Assembly (NCBI GenBank): GCA_035687725.1
Contig: DASRVB010000039.1
Coordinates: 1 to 11,071, forward strand
Origin: JAICNR01 sp035687725
GTDB taxonomy: Bacteria > Gemmatimonadota > Gemmatimonadetes > JACCXV01 > JAHWKZ01
Direction of reading: 5' to 3'
DNA length: 11,071 bases
The notes under the pieces were generated by a model. That model saw only the letters and a program-made list of their open reading frames with translations. It was not told the DNA's origin and searched no databases. A program made the translations under genes and the position numbers. Shown here in pieces: positions 1-7,570 of this stretch; the stretch's first letter is position 1, and each line of letters starts with the position of its first letter.

Positions 1-1
1 C

Positions 2-652
2 CGAGCGCTCCGCGCCGAGCTGGCCGAGGCCGCGGGCGAGCTGGCCGACGCCCGCGAAGTCGGCGCCGACCGTCTGGAGTCGGCGGTCCGCGAGCGGCTG
101 TCGGCGCTCGGCATGGGCGACGGGCGCCTGATCGTCCGGCTCACCCGGCGGCAGGACCCCGGCGGCCTGGAGTGGTCGGGAGAGCGGTACGCGTACTCCC
201 GCGCGGGGTTGGAGGAGGTGGCGTTCCTCATCGCCCCCAATCCCGGCGAGGCGCCGCGGCCGCTTACCCAGATCGCCTCCGGCGGGGAACTCTCTCGCGT
301 GCTGCTGGCGATCAAGTCCACGCTCGCCGCGGTGGACCGCGTGCCGACCCTGGTCTTCGACGAGATCGACGCCGGGATCGGCGGCGTCGTCGCCCATCAC
401 GTCGCCGATCAGCTGCGCCTCGTCTCCGCCCACCGCCAGGTCGTGGTCGTCACGCACCTGGCGCAGATCGCGGCCGCCGCGGACCGGCACCTGATGGTCG
501 AGAAGTCGGTCGTGGGCGGCCGCACGGTGACGACCGTGCGCGCCGTGGAAGGGGACGAGCGCGTACGCGAGGTCAGCCGACTCCTGGGCGGCGATCCGGA
601 GCGCGACGTCTCGCGCCATCATGCCGAGGAGCTCCTCGCGGGGCGGATGTGA
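2..652 (+). CDS. recN: DNA repair protein RecN, C-terminal part (5' end outside window)
   Basis: This is the C-terminal 216 residues of RecN, an SMC-like ATPase that acts at DNA double-strand breaks during recombinational repair in the cytoplasm. The reading frame is open from base 2, so the start lies upstream of the window. The first ~35 residues are Ala/Glu/Leu-rich and look like the end of the coiled-coil arm. The ABC signature ASGGELSRVLLAIK lies at about 275-316, and the Walker B/D-loop stretch LVFDEIDAGIGG, diagnostic of RecN, follows at about 350-385. The switch histidine is in VVVTHLAQIAAAADRH near 445-490. The Walker A half is not in the window. The TGA stop overlaps the GTG start of the next gene, so the two are probably co-transcribed and translationally coupled. 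Identification is firm from these motifs. Confidence 0.96.
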   Translation, partial: RALRAELAEAAGELADAREVGADRLESAVRERLSALGMGDGRLIVRLTRRQDPGGLEWSGERYAYSRAGLEEVAFLIAPNPGEAPRPLTQIASGGELSRVLLAIKSTLAAVDRVPTLVFDEIDAGIGGVVAHHVADQLRLVSAHRQVVVVTHLAQIAAAADRHLMVEKSVVGGRTVTTVRAVEGDERVREVSRLLGGDPERDVSRHHAEELLAGRM

Positions 653-1260
653 GCTCGGCACGGACGATCGGCACCGGCGATCCCGAGCGGGTCGTCGGCA
701 GCCTGAGGCTCCTCACGCTTCCCAACGCGCTGTCGTTCGCCCGCATGGCCGCGCTTCCCCCCGTTCTCTACCTCCTCCATCGCGGCGATCCGCAGAGCGA
801 CAGGTGGGCGCTCGCGATCCTGCTCTTCGCGGGGGCGACCGATCTCCTGGACGGATGGCTGGCCCGGCGGCGCGGCTCGGTCAGCGCATCCGGAAAGGTC
901 GTCGACCCGCTGGCCGACAAGGTCCTGATTGGAGGGCTCGTCATCTATCTCGCGCTGGCGCGGGAATTTCCGATGTGGCTCCTCCTCGCGATCGTCGCGC
1001 GCGATGTCGCCCTCATGGCCGGCGCATGGCTCTTCTTCCGTCGGGACAAGCTCGTCTTCGCGGCCGACTGGACCGGCAAGTGGACGACGTTCTTCCTGGG
1101 GCTTCTCATCCTCGTCCACATCATGGAGTGGCGGACCGCGTTCCTGCCGCTCACGGTGCTGGCGACCATCGCGCTCGCCGCTACGTACGTGTCGTACGGC
1201 TCCCGCGCCTGGAAGTACCGACGCGAACTCATCCATCCGACCGCCACGCAGGGATCCTGA
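649..1260 (+). CDS. pgsA: CDP-alcohol phosphatidyltransferase, PgsA-like (phosphatidylglycerophosphate synthase)
   Basis: This is a 203-residue inner-membrane enzyme of the CDP-alcohol phosphatidyltransferase family, most likely making phosphatidylglycerophosphate from CDP-diacylglycerol and glycerol-3-phosphate. The complete family motif D-x2-D-G-x2-A-R-x8-G-x3-D-x3-D is visible as D65, D68, G69, A72, R73, G82, D86 and D90. The N-terminal LTLPNALSFARM (residues 22-33) matches the P-N-x-L-S/T-x2-R segment of PgsA. Several hydrophobic stretches follow (about 33-43, 53-63, 95-118, 143-160, 168-185), with a basic C-terminus. The start is the GTG inside ATGTGA at the recN stop; GAGGAG about 17 bases upstream and a G-rich stretch nearer are imperfect ribosome binding sites, which fits coupling to recN. 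The next ATG (744) would remove the N-terminal signature. Another CDP-alcohol acceptor (for example inositol phosphate) cannot be excluded without alignment. Confidence 0.88.
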   Translation: MSSARTIGTGDPERVVGSLRLLTLPNALSFARMAALPPVLYLLHRGDPQSDRWALAILLFAGATDLLDGWLARRRGSVSASGKVVDPLADKVLIGGLVIYLALAREFPMWLLLAIVARDVALMAGAWLFFRRDKLVFAADWTGKWTTFFLGLLILVHIMEWRTAFLPLTVLATIALAATYVSYGSRAWKYRRELIHPTATQGS

Positions 1261-1304
1261 CTTCATCGACTGGCGCGGGGCACAGCTTCGAGCCAGACTA
1301 GTGG

Positions 1305-1319
1305 CCGGGTCCGACCCGG
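1305..1319 (+). promoter_or_regulatory. Small GC-rich hairpin in the lon leader
   Basis: An exact inverted repeat, CCGGGT-CCG-ACCCGG, can form a six-pair stem with a three-base loop. It ends directly before the AGGGGG ribosome binding site of lon (about 1321-1326) in the 76-nt gap after pgsA. No T-run follows, so it is not a standard intrinsic terminator. It could modulate lon translation or mRNA stability, or be chance in GC-rich DNA. I saw no CIRCE element or clear heat-shock promoter in the gap. Confidence 0.3.
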
Positions 1320-1336
1320 GAGGGGGCGAGAGCGCG

Positions 1337-3835
1337 ATGGCAGAGAAATCCGATTCCATCCTCCCCGACGGGGAGGAGTCGCTGGATCCGGCGGAGGCGG
1401 CGGCAATCGAGGAAGCGGCCGGCGAGGAAGCGCCTCCCGCCATCGACCTGTCGTCGATTCCCGATGCCCTTCCGATCCTTCCCACCGAGGACTCCGTCCT
1501 CTATCCCTTCACGATCGTGCCGCTCGCGTTCGACGAGCCCTATCTGATCGCTGCCGTGGACGAGGCGATGCGACGGGAGCGGATGGTCGGTGTCGTGATG
1601 CGCCGATCGGCCGAGTCCGCCAAGAAGGAGAAGATCGAGAGAGAGGACCTCAACGACGTCGGAACCGTCGCCGTCATCCACCGGCTCGTCAAGCATCCCG
1701 AGGCGGGCATGCGACTGCTGGTTCAGGGGGTGAGCCGATTCCGCATCGTGGACCTCCAGCGCACCGAGCCGTTCTGCGAAGCCTCGGTGCTCGTGCTGAC
1801 CGAGGCCGACGGCCCCCGCAGCGTCCGGCAGGAGGCGCTGCTGCGCGAGGGATACGACCTCGCCGACCAGGTCATCCGGGCGAGCCCCTATCTCCCGGAC
1901 GAGCTGCACAACGCGGTCCGGCAGCTCGACGATCCGATCAAGTTCTCCTACATGGTCGCGTCGATGCTGCAACTCGAGCGCGACGACAGGCAGCGGATTC
2001 TCGAGACCGGCGATCCGGAGGAGAAGCTCTCGATCGTGATCGAGGGATTGCGCCGCGAGCTGAACGTCCTGATGATCGGCGGGCAGATCAAGAGCCAGGT
2101 CGACGAGGAGATCCAGAAGAAGCAGCGGGAATACTACCTGCGCGAGCAGCTCAAGGCGATCCGCGAGGAGCTGGGCGAGGGCGGCGACGAGGGGGCCGAG
2201 ATCGCTCGGCTGCGGCAGTGCCTGGAGGACGCGGACGCGCCGGACTACGTGATGAAGGCCGCCGAGGAGCAGCTGGAGCGGCTCGCAAACATTCCGTCGG
2301 CGAGCCCCGAATACTCCGTAATCCTCAACTACCTCGACTGGCTCTGTGACGTGCCGTGGTCCAAGTCGACCGAGGATCACCTCGAGCTGGACCGCGCGCG
2401 CCAGATACTCGACGAGGATCATTACGACCTGACAGAGGTCAAGGAGCGGATCCTGGAGTACCTGGCGGTCCGGAAGCTCAAGGCCGACATGAAGGGGCCG
2501 ATCCTGTGCTTCGTGGGGCCGCCCGGAGTGGGGAAGACCTCGCTGGGGCGTTCGATCGCGCGGGCGATGGGCCGCGAGTTCGTCCGCATGTCGCTCGGCG
2601 GGATGCGCGACGAGGCCGAGATCCGGGGGCACCGGCGAACGTACATCGGCGCCATGCCGGGCCGGATCGTCCAGTCGCTCAAGCTCGCGGGGACCAACAA
2701 CCCGGTCTTCATGCTCGACGAGATCGACAAGATCGGGGCGGATTTCCGCGGCGACCCGTCGAGCGCGCTGCTGGAGGTCCTGGATCCCGAGCAGAACGAC
2801 ACGTTCCGCGATCATTACCTCGATCTGCCGATCGATCTCTCCCGGGTTCTGTTCATCGCTACCGCCAACATCCTCGACACGATCCAGCCGGCGCTGCTCG
2901 ACCGCATGGAGGTCATCCGGCTGGCGGGCTACACGGACCGGGAGAAAGTCCACATCGCACGGCAGTATCTGGTGCCCAAGCAGCTCGAAGAGAACGGCCT
3001 GACGGCGGACCAGCTGGAGATCGACGACGAGGCACTGGAAGCGGTGATCGAGGATTACACGCGCGAGGCGGGCGTTCGGAACCTGGAGCGCGAGATCGGG
3101 AAGATCTGCCGCAAGGTGGCGACGCGCGTCGCCGCCGGCGAAGCGGATCACGTCCTGGTGACCAGGGAGGACGTCCCCGAGTATCTCGGCGCGCGGAAAG
3201 CGTTCCACGAGGTCGCCAGCCGGGTCGCGCAGCCCGGAGTAGCCACGGGCCTCGCGTGGACCTCGAGCGGTGGCGAGATCCTGTCCATCGAGGCCTCGCG
3301 GATGCCCGGGAGCAAGGGGTTCACGCTGACGGGCAAGCTGGGCGACGTCATGCAGGAGTCCGCGCGCGCGGCATTGGGGTATATCCGCTCGCACACCGCG
3401 GAGCTGGGGATCGACGAGGACTTCTTTTCGACCAGCGACGTCCACCTGCACGTCCCGGCTGGCGCGGTGCCGAAGGATGGCCCATCCGCGGGTGTGACGA
3501 TGGCGGCGTCGTTGGCATCGGCCCTGACCGGCCGCAAGGTGCGGCCGGATGTGGCCATGACCGGCGAGATCACGCTCACCGGGCAGGTCCTTCCGGTCGG
3601 CGGCATCAAGGAGAAGCTGGTCGCCGCGAAGCGCTCGGACATCAAGACGGTGATCCTGCCCTCGCGCAACCGAGAGCACGTCGAGGAGGTCGATCAGGCG
3701 CTGCTGGAGGGGCTCGAGTTCGTCTATGCCGACACGATCGGGGACGTGCTCGAGGCGGCGCTGATGAAGCCGGAAGACGCGCGGAAGGAAGGGGAATCGA
3801 TCGAGAGTGAGGAAGCCGCGGAAGCGGTCCGCTAG
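1337..3835 (+). CDS. lon: ATP-dependent protease Lon (LonA type)
   Basis: This is a full-length 832-residue LonA protease, the soluble AAA+ machine that unfolds and degrades misfolded and regulatory proteins in the cytoplasm. After an acidic N-terminal extension (about 1-40), the Lon substrate-binding domain begins near PDALPILPTEDSVLYPF (42-58), followed by a helical linker with QKKQREYYLREQLKAI. Walker A GPPGVGKT is at 394-401, and Walker B MLDEID carries D461/E462. The AAA arginine-finger region LLDRMEVIRL follows. The protease domain has the Ser-Lys dyad: S717 in PKDGPSAG and K760 in GGIKEKL, 43 residues apart as in E. coli Lon (S679/K722). The ATG at 1337 has AGGGGG ten bases upstream, and the frame upstream of it is only a shadow of pgsA. 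The acidic extensions at both ends make it somewhat longer than the E. coli protein. It follows pgsA in the same orientation and may share its transcript. Confidence 0.98.
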   Translation: MAEKSDSILPDGEESLDPAEAAAIEEAAGEEAPPAIDLSSIPDALPILPTEDSVLYPFTIVPLAFDEPYLIAAVDEAMRRERMVGVVMRRSAESAKKEKIEREDLNDVGTVAVIHRLVKHPEAGMRLLVQGVSRFRIVDLQRTEPFCEASVLVLTEADGPRSVRQEALLREGYDLADQVIRASPYLPDELHNAVRQLDDPIKFSYMVASMLQLERDDRQRILETGDPEEKLSIVIEGLRRELNVLMIGGQIKSQVDEEIQKKQREYYLREQLKAIREELGEGGDEGAEIARLRQCLEDADAPDYVMKAAEEQLERLANIPSASPEYSVILNYLDWLCDVPWSKSTEDHLELDRARQILDEDHYDLTEVKERILEYLAVRKLKADMKGPILCFVGPPGVGKTSLGRSIARAMGREFVRMSLGGMRDEAEIRGHRRTYIGAMPGRIVQSLKLAGTNNPVFMLDEIDKIGADFRGDPSSALLEVLDPEQNDTFRDHYLDLPIDLSRVLFIATANILDTIQPALLDRMEVIRLAGYTDREKVHIARQYLVPKQLEENGLTADQLEIDDEALEAVIEDYTREAGVRNLEREIGKICRKVATRVAAGEADHVLVTREDVPEYLGARKAFHEVASRVAQPGVATGLAWTSSGGEILSIEASRMPGSKGFTLTGKLGDVMQESARAALGYIRSHTAELGIDEDFFSTSDVHLHVPAGAVPKDGPSAGVTMAASLASALTGRKVRPDVAMTGEITLTGQVLPVGGIKEKLVAAKRSDIKTVILPSRNREHVEEVDQALLEGLEFVYADTIGDVLEAALMKPEDARKEGESIESEEAAEAVR

Positions 3836-3867
3836 CAGCGTCCCGTGCCGCGCCGCCGGTGTTCCGC

Positions 3868-3954
3868 TGGTGCCGGGGGCGGGAGTCGAACCCGCACGAG
3901 CTCGCGCCCACAGGATTTTAAGTCCCGCGCGTCTACCAGTTCCGCCACCCCGGC
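3868..3954 (-). tRNA. tRNA-Leu (anticodon UAA), CCA encoded
   Basis: The minus strand folds as an 87-nt class II tRNA. The acceptor GCCGGGG pairs perfectly with CCCCGGC, followed by discriminator A and an encoded CCA (plus-strand TGG at 3868-3870). The D-arm contains GGTAGACGC. The anticodon stem CGGGA/TCCTG encloses the loop CTTAAAA, giving UAA. A long variable arm pairs GGGC with GCTC, and the T-arm is GCGGG-TTCGACT-CCCGC. A long variable arm plus anticodon UAA identifies a leucine tRNA for UUA/UUG codons. It is convergent with lon and divergent from the kinase gene, only 29 bases from that start codon. No clear promoter was recognisable upstream of it. Confidence 0.97.
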
Positions 3955-3983
3955 GGAAGCCCAAGTTAGCGTAGGCAGGGAGA

Positions 3984-6026
3984 ATGAGCAGCCTTCGCTC
4001 CAGGCGGCCCAGGGTATTTCCCGAGGTCGCGCCGCGCCACATCGCGATCATCGCCGTGGCCACGGTCCTGTCGATCGCGGTGGCGGCCTGGCTCGGCGCG
4101 AGGGAGCCTAGCGGCCATCGGGCGACGGCCGTCGTACGGCTCGCCTCCTCGGAGAGCCCGATCGCGGCCCGAGTCGACCCGGTGTTGAGCGAGATCGTCG
4201 TGCTGACGAGCCGCACGGTGATCGGGGACGCGATCGACCAGGAAGGCATCCGGCTCGTTTCCAGCTCGTCCGACGCCCCCGCCGGAGCTCCGCGCGAGCA
4301 GGCCATCGACTACGTCCTCGACCACCTCGAGGCGACCCCGGTTCCATCGGAAGCGCAGATCCGCGTCGACTTCACGTCGCCCGATTCGAGCATGGCGCCG
4401 CGAACGGTCAACGCGATCGTGCGCGCATACGAGGAAGCGAGCGCCGCAGCCGCCCGGCGCGAGGCGCGGCGACGGCTGGAATTCCTGGCGCGGGAGCTCC
4501 GCGCGACGGACTCCCTGCTCCCGATCGCGCGGCTCGAACGCGACAGCGTCGTGGCGCGGGAAGCGCAGATGGCGTCGAAAGAGGGGCAGCTCTCGAGCCT
4601 GCGCATGTCGGTGGCGTTGCTCAGCCGGACGCTGTCCTCGCCGGCGGCCGGGAGCGCGGTGGACTCCGGGGTGCTGATGTCGCTGCCGCCGATGGCGGGT
4701 GATCCCGGCGCTAAGGGGCTCTACGCGCGGTTCGTGTCCTACCGTTCGGAGCGGGAGACGATGCTCGCAGAGCGGTCGCCGCAGCATCCCGACGTCCAGC
4801 GCTTGAACACCCTGCTCGCCGCGACGCGCGAGGAGCTGCTGCGGACGGCGCGCGCCAGGCTCGAGACGCTCCAGGGACAATTGGCAGCGCTCGAAGATCA
4901 GGTCGCCGCGGAGACCGCGAGCATCCCGGGGTACGCGGTGGTCGCCGGCGAGCCGATTCTTCCCGCGAGCGTGGATGCGCTCGAGCGAAGCGCCGAGGAG
5001 CTGCGGGAGCGATACGAGGCGGCCCGCGCGGAGGCCGAGTCGCTGAGCGGGGCGGTGGAGAGCGTGGAGCCGGCGACAGGAACCGTGCCTGTCCGGCCGA
5101 TCCCGTGGGCGCAGATGCTGCTCGGACTCGTGACGGGTCTTCTCGTCGGGAGCGGAGCCGCGGTGGCGTGGGAGCGCCTGATAGCCGGGCGGGACGTGGA
5201 GCAGGGAACGGCGGTCGCGGCCCCGGAGCCGGATGGGGCGGCTACCGACACCGTGCCGCTGCCCGGGGACACGGAGGCGGAGGCGGTCATCGCGGGGCTG
5301 GCTCCCGCGGAGCGTCCCGAGGCGATCGTCGCCCCGGTTCCCAACCTGGCCGTCATCCCCGAGGTCAGGCCGTCCCTCGTCGAACCCGCGCTCAACGGCG
5401 ACTTCCGCCCGGGGCCCCAGCAGCTCGCCGGCATCGAGGCCTACCGGAACCTGCGGGCGAACCTGGTCTCCGAGTGGTGGGGGCTGAAGACACTGGTCGT
5501 TACGAGCGCGCATCCCGGCGAGGGGAAGACGACGACCTCGACGAACCTGGCCGCCACCTACGCCCGGCAGGGGATCAAGGTCGTGCTGGTCGAATGCGAT
5601 CTCCGCAGGCCCTCACTCGGGCGCTATTTCGGGATCACCAGGGAAGTGGACCTCATGGACGTCCTCTTCGAGGGCCGGGATTGGCGGAAGGCGATCCAGA
5701 TGACGAAGATGCCAGGGCTCTACGTGATCCTCGGGGAGAAGTCGTTCCCGCGCGCGGGGGAGTCGCTCGGCGGCCCCGAGATGACCCGTCTCCTGGCCGA
5801 GCTATCGGGCGAATACGACATGGTGATCCTGGACACGTCACCGCTCCTGGTCTCGACGGACGCGATCGTCCTGGGGCCGCTCGCCGACGCGGTGCTGCTG
5901 GTCGTGCGCGGCACGCGCACGGATCGGCGGACGATGGCCGACGTCGTGAGGCGACTGCGACAGTCGGGGGCGAACGTGATCGGAACCATCCTCAACGATC
6001 CGGAAGGCGTCGGATCCCCGTCATAG
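3984..6026 (+). CDS. Wzz/BY-kinase fusion: polysaccharide chain-length regulator with cytoplasmic tyrosine-kinase-like domain
   Basis: This 680-residue protein has the Wzc/CapAB architecture that controls polymerisation and export of capsule or exopolysaccharide at the inner membrane. A transmembrane helix at about 19-38 is followed by a periplasmic region with coiled coils (about 140-215, 250-310, 330-365), including the SPQHPDVQRL segment (H268) common in Wzz/GNVR proteins. A second membrane helix spans about 377-398 after the proline-containing PVRPIPW. An acidic Ala/Pro-rich linker then leads to the kinase. The oligomerisation motif E-x2-R-x2-R is E485/R488/R491. Walker A HPGEGKTT has K515, Walker A' VECDLRRPSLG has D539, and Walker B MVILDTSP has D617. 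The protein ends 63 residues after D617 with no tyrosine in that stretch, so the usual tyrosine cluster is absent. The ATG at 3984 is preceded by AGG/AGGGAG. No glycosyltransferase, Wza-like or polymerase gene lies next to it in this window. Confidence 0.9.
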   Translation: MSSLRSRRPRVFPEVAPRHIAIIAVATVLSIAVAAWLGAREPSGHRATAVVRLASSESPIAARVDPVLSEIVVLTSRTVIGDAIDQEGIRLVSSSSDAPAGAPREQAIDYVLDHLEATPVPSEAQIRVDFTSPDSSMAPRTVNAIVRAYEEASAAAARREARRRLEFLARELRATDSLLPIARLERDSVVAREAQMASKEGQLSSLRMSVALLSRTLSSPAAGSAVDSGVLMSLPPMAGDPGAKGLYARFVSYRSERETMLAERSPQHPDVQRLNTLLAATREELLRTARARLETLQGQLAALEDQVAAETASIPGYAVVAGEPILPASVDALERSAEELRERYEAARAEAESLSGAVESVEPATGTVPVRPIPWAQMLLGLVTGLLVGSGAAVAWERLIAGRDVEQGTAVAAPEPDGAATDTVPLPGDTEAEAVIAGLAPAERPEAIVAPVPNLAVIPEVRPSLVEPALNGDFRPGPQQLAGIEAYRNLRANLVSEWWGLKTLVVTSAHPGEGKTTTSTNLAATYARQGIKVVLVECDLRRPSLGRYFGITREVDLMDVLFEGRDWRKAIQMTKMPGLYVILGEKSFPRAGESLGGPEMTRLLAELSGEYDMVILDTSPLLVSTDAIVLGPLADAVLLVVRGTRTDRRTMADVVRRLRQSGANVIGTILNDPEGVGSPS

Positions 6027-6039
6027 AGCCGGCGGCCCT

Positions 6040-6507
6040 TCAGTGGGTCTCCAGCCAGTCCAGATCCGCGGGCCGCACGAACTCGATCGGCAGCCCCGGG
6101 CCTCCGATGACGAACGAGCTCAGCAGGAGGCGCGTGGGCACGCCCTCCCCGGTGGAGCCCGCGGGAAAATAGAGCGCCGTCCACGGGATCGGGCCCGCAA
6201 TCGAGGTGCCCGGGAGCGGATCGGTCGTGAACTCGAGCCGCGTGCCGTCCCAGATGCCATCGTCGAACGTGATCCGCACTTCCTGTCCCGCGCGGAAGAA
6301 GCGGAACTCCCCGAGGAACTCGCCGCCGGCGGGAAGCAGCTCGGCGTCGTAGCGTGTGACGCCCTGATTGGTGACGAAGAGCGTGGCCCAGTCGCCCTCG
6401 ATGAGACGCGGATTGCCCTCGAATCCCTCCCGCGCCGGATCGGTGACCGCGTCACCGCACCCGATCGCGAAGAGGAAGAGAACCACGTGGAAGACGGAGC
6501 GCTGCAC
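6040..6507 (-). CDS. Small predicted lipoprotein of unknown function
   Basis: This is a 155-residue hypothetical protein that I do not recognise. It starts at GTG (plus-strand 6505-6507), with a strong GAGGAGG six bases upstream; that motif overlaps the TGA stop of the esterase gene before it, so the pair is surely co-transcribed and probably coupled. The N-terminus has one Arg, a short hydrophobic run and a lipobox-like AIGC with Cys17, followed by Gly-Asp. Asp at +2 of the mature protein would favour inner-membrane retention if E. coli sorting rules apply, but here Gly is +2, so outer-membrane sorting is plausible. The mature part alternates short polar and aromatic beta-like segments (EGDWATLFVT, GEFRFFRAGQEVRITFDDG, WTALYFPAG), suggesting a small beta-barrel or beta-sandwich. 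It ends 13 bases from the convergent kinase stop codon. The coding start is well supported; the function is open. Confidence 0.78.
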   Translation of the reverse strand: MQRSVFHVVLFLFAIGCGDAVTDPAREGFEGNPRLIEGDWATLFVTNQGVTRYDAELLPAGGEFLGEFRFFRAGQEVRITFDDGIWDGTRLEFTTDPLPGTSIAGPIPWTALYFPAGSTGEGVPTRLLLSSFVIGGPGLPIEFVRPADLDWLETH

Positions 6508-6518
6508 GGAAAACCTCC

Positions 6519-7519
6519 TCAGAGGGAGTGGTCCAGGGAGAAATCGACGGCCAGGGCGGATGCAGATATCTCGCGGCTCGTTCGCCCCACGATACCGCCG
6601 CCCGGCGCCGAGGATCCGGGCCATGTGTGTCCCCCGCCTTCGATCGCGTAGTAGACCACGGACGCAACCCCGTCGCAGTCGTCGTAGAGTTGGCGGACCA
6701 CGGTGGTCCCGTCGTCCTCCATGTCGAGGAGCGCCGCGATGTCCGATCTCCCTCGCACCCGTCGCGGTCGGCCCAGGTCGCCACCGATTCTTCGATCGAG
6801 AGGAGCCGCACGTTGACCACTTCGTTCCCGGCCAGTCCGCCCTCCGGCGGGAAGAAGATGTCTTCCGAGCCATGGAAGAACATGATCGGGACGGTCCCGC
6901 CGTCGCACGCGGGAACATGCTGGGGCGCGATCAGGGTGGCCGCGATGCTCGCCGCACCGGCGACCATCTCCTGCGCGGTGCACGCCAGGTGGTGCACGAA
7001 GAGCGCGCCGTTGGAGATGCCGATGACGTAGACGCGTCGACGGTCGATCCCGGCGTCCGTGGCGAGGCGGTCGACGAGGTCGGAGACGAATCCCAGGTCG
7101 TCTATCTCTTCCACCACCGCATTCGAGCCGCACTCCAGGCAGGCGGTGTTCCAGTCCCCGACAGCGGCGGCCGGATACGCGACTACGACGCCGGACTGAT
7201 CTGCGACGTCGTCGAGGCCGCTCACTGCCCATAGATGGTCGGGGCTGCTCTGCAATCCGTGAAACGCCAGCACGAGCGGGAACCCGGCGTGGGGACTCCA
7301 GCCGGGCGGGACGTGAAGCCGGTAGGAGCGTTGGAGTCCGCCGGACACCATCGACCGCGCGAAATCACCCGGACCGGGAACGGGATCGGTAGCCGGGCCG
7401 ATGGGATCTTCCGTTCCGGACTCGCATCCTGACACGAGCACTGTCGCCAGCAGCAGAACGAGCCCGGCGAATCGGAAGCATTCGCGCACCGCGGCGGAGG
7501 AATCGGCGCTGGCCGTCAT
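6519..7519 (-). CDS. Secreted lipoprotein esterase, PHB depolymerase/LpqC family (alpha/beta hydrolase), apparent frameshift
   Basis: This is a family-CE1-like alpha/beta hydrolase acting outside the cytoplasmic membrane, probably on polyester or feruloyl/acetyl esters. A hydrophobic N-terminus ends in lipobox VSGC (Cys32), followed by a Pro/Asp linker. The hydrolase fold begins with SYRLHVPPG (65-73), then FHG (86-88). The nucleophile is S169 in GISNGA and the acid is D220 in FHGSEDIFFPP. The catalytic histidine, in GGGHTWPG, lies in a different frame: after GCEG the family pattern continues as RSDIAALLDMEDD only if one base is added near 6747-6755, where a GGG run may have been GGGG. Corrected, the protein has 333 residues with H298 and stops at 6519-6521. 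Uncorrected, the first frame runs on as unrelated sequence to 6452, into the next gene. ATG 7519 lacks a clear ribosome binding site; GTG at 7489 is an alternative. Substrate is not determinable. Confidence 0.82.
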
Positions 7520-7570
7520 CGCAGTGGAAACGACCGCCGCGCCCCGCGCGGTTTAGCGGAGTCGCCGCTT

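Noticed and set aside
172..648. Upstream extension of the pgsA frame across recN.
   Set aside because: The extension is an Arg/Gly-rich shadow of recN; the family similarity begins only after the GTG at 649.
1298..4306. A 1002-codon open frame on the minus strand opposite lon.
   Set aside because: It lies antisense to an unambiguous lon gene and runs through the tRNA. Its translation is rich in Arg, His and Asp in the way GC-rich antisense frames are, with no recognisable domain.
3966..5513. A 515-codon minus-strand open frame opposite the Wzz/kinase gene.
   Set aside because: It has shadow-like composition rich in Arg, Gly and His, and the plus strand carries a coherent membrane and kinase architecture.
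7537..7551. Inverted repeat CCGCGC-CCC-GCGCGG between the esterase and first CDF genes, considered as an operator or terminator.
   Set aside because: It has pure GC composition, no T-run of terminator length and no resemblance to a known metal-regulator site; chance is likely in this DNA.
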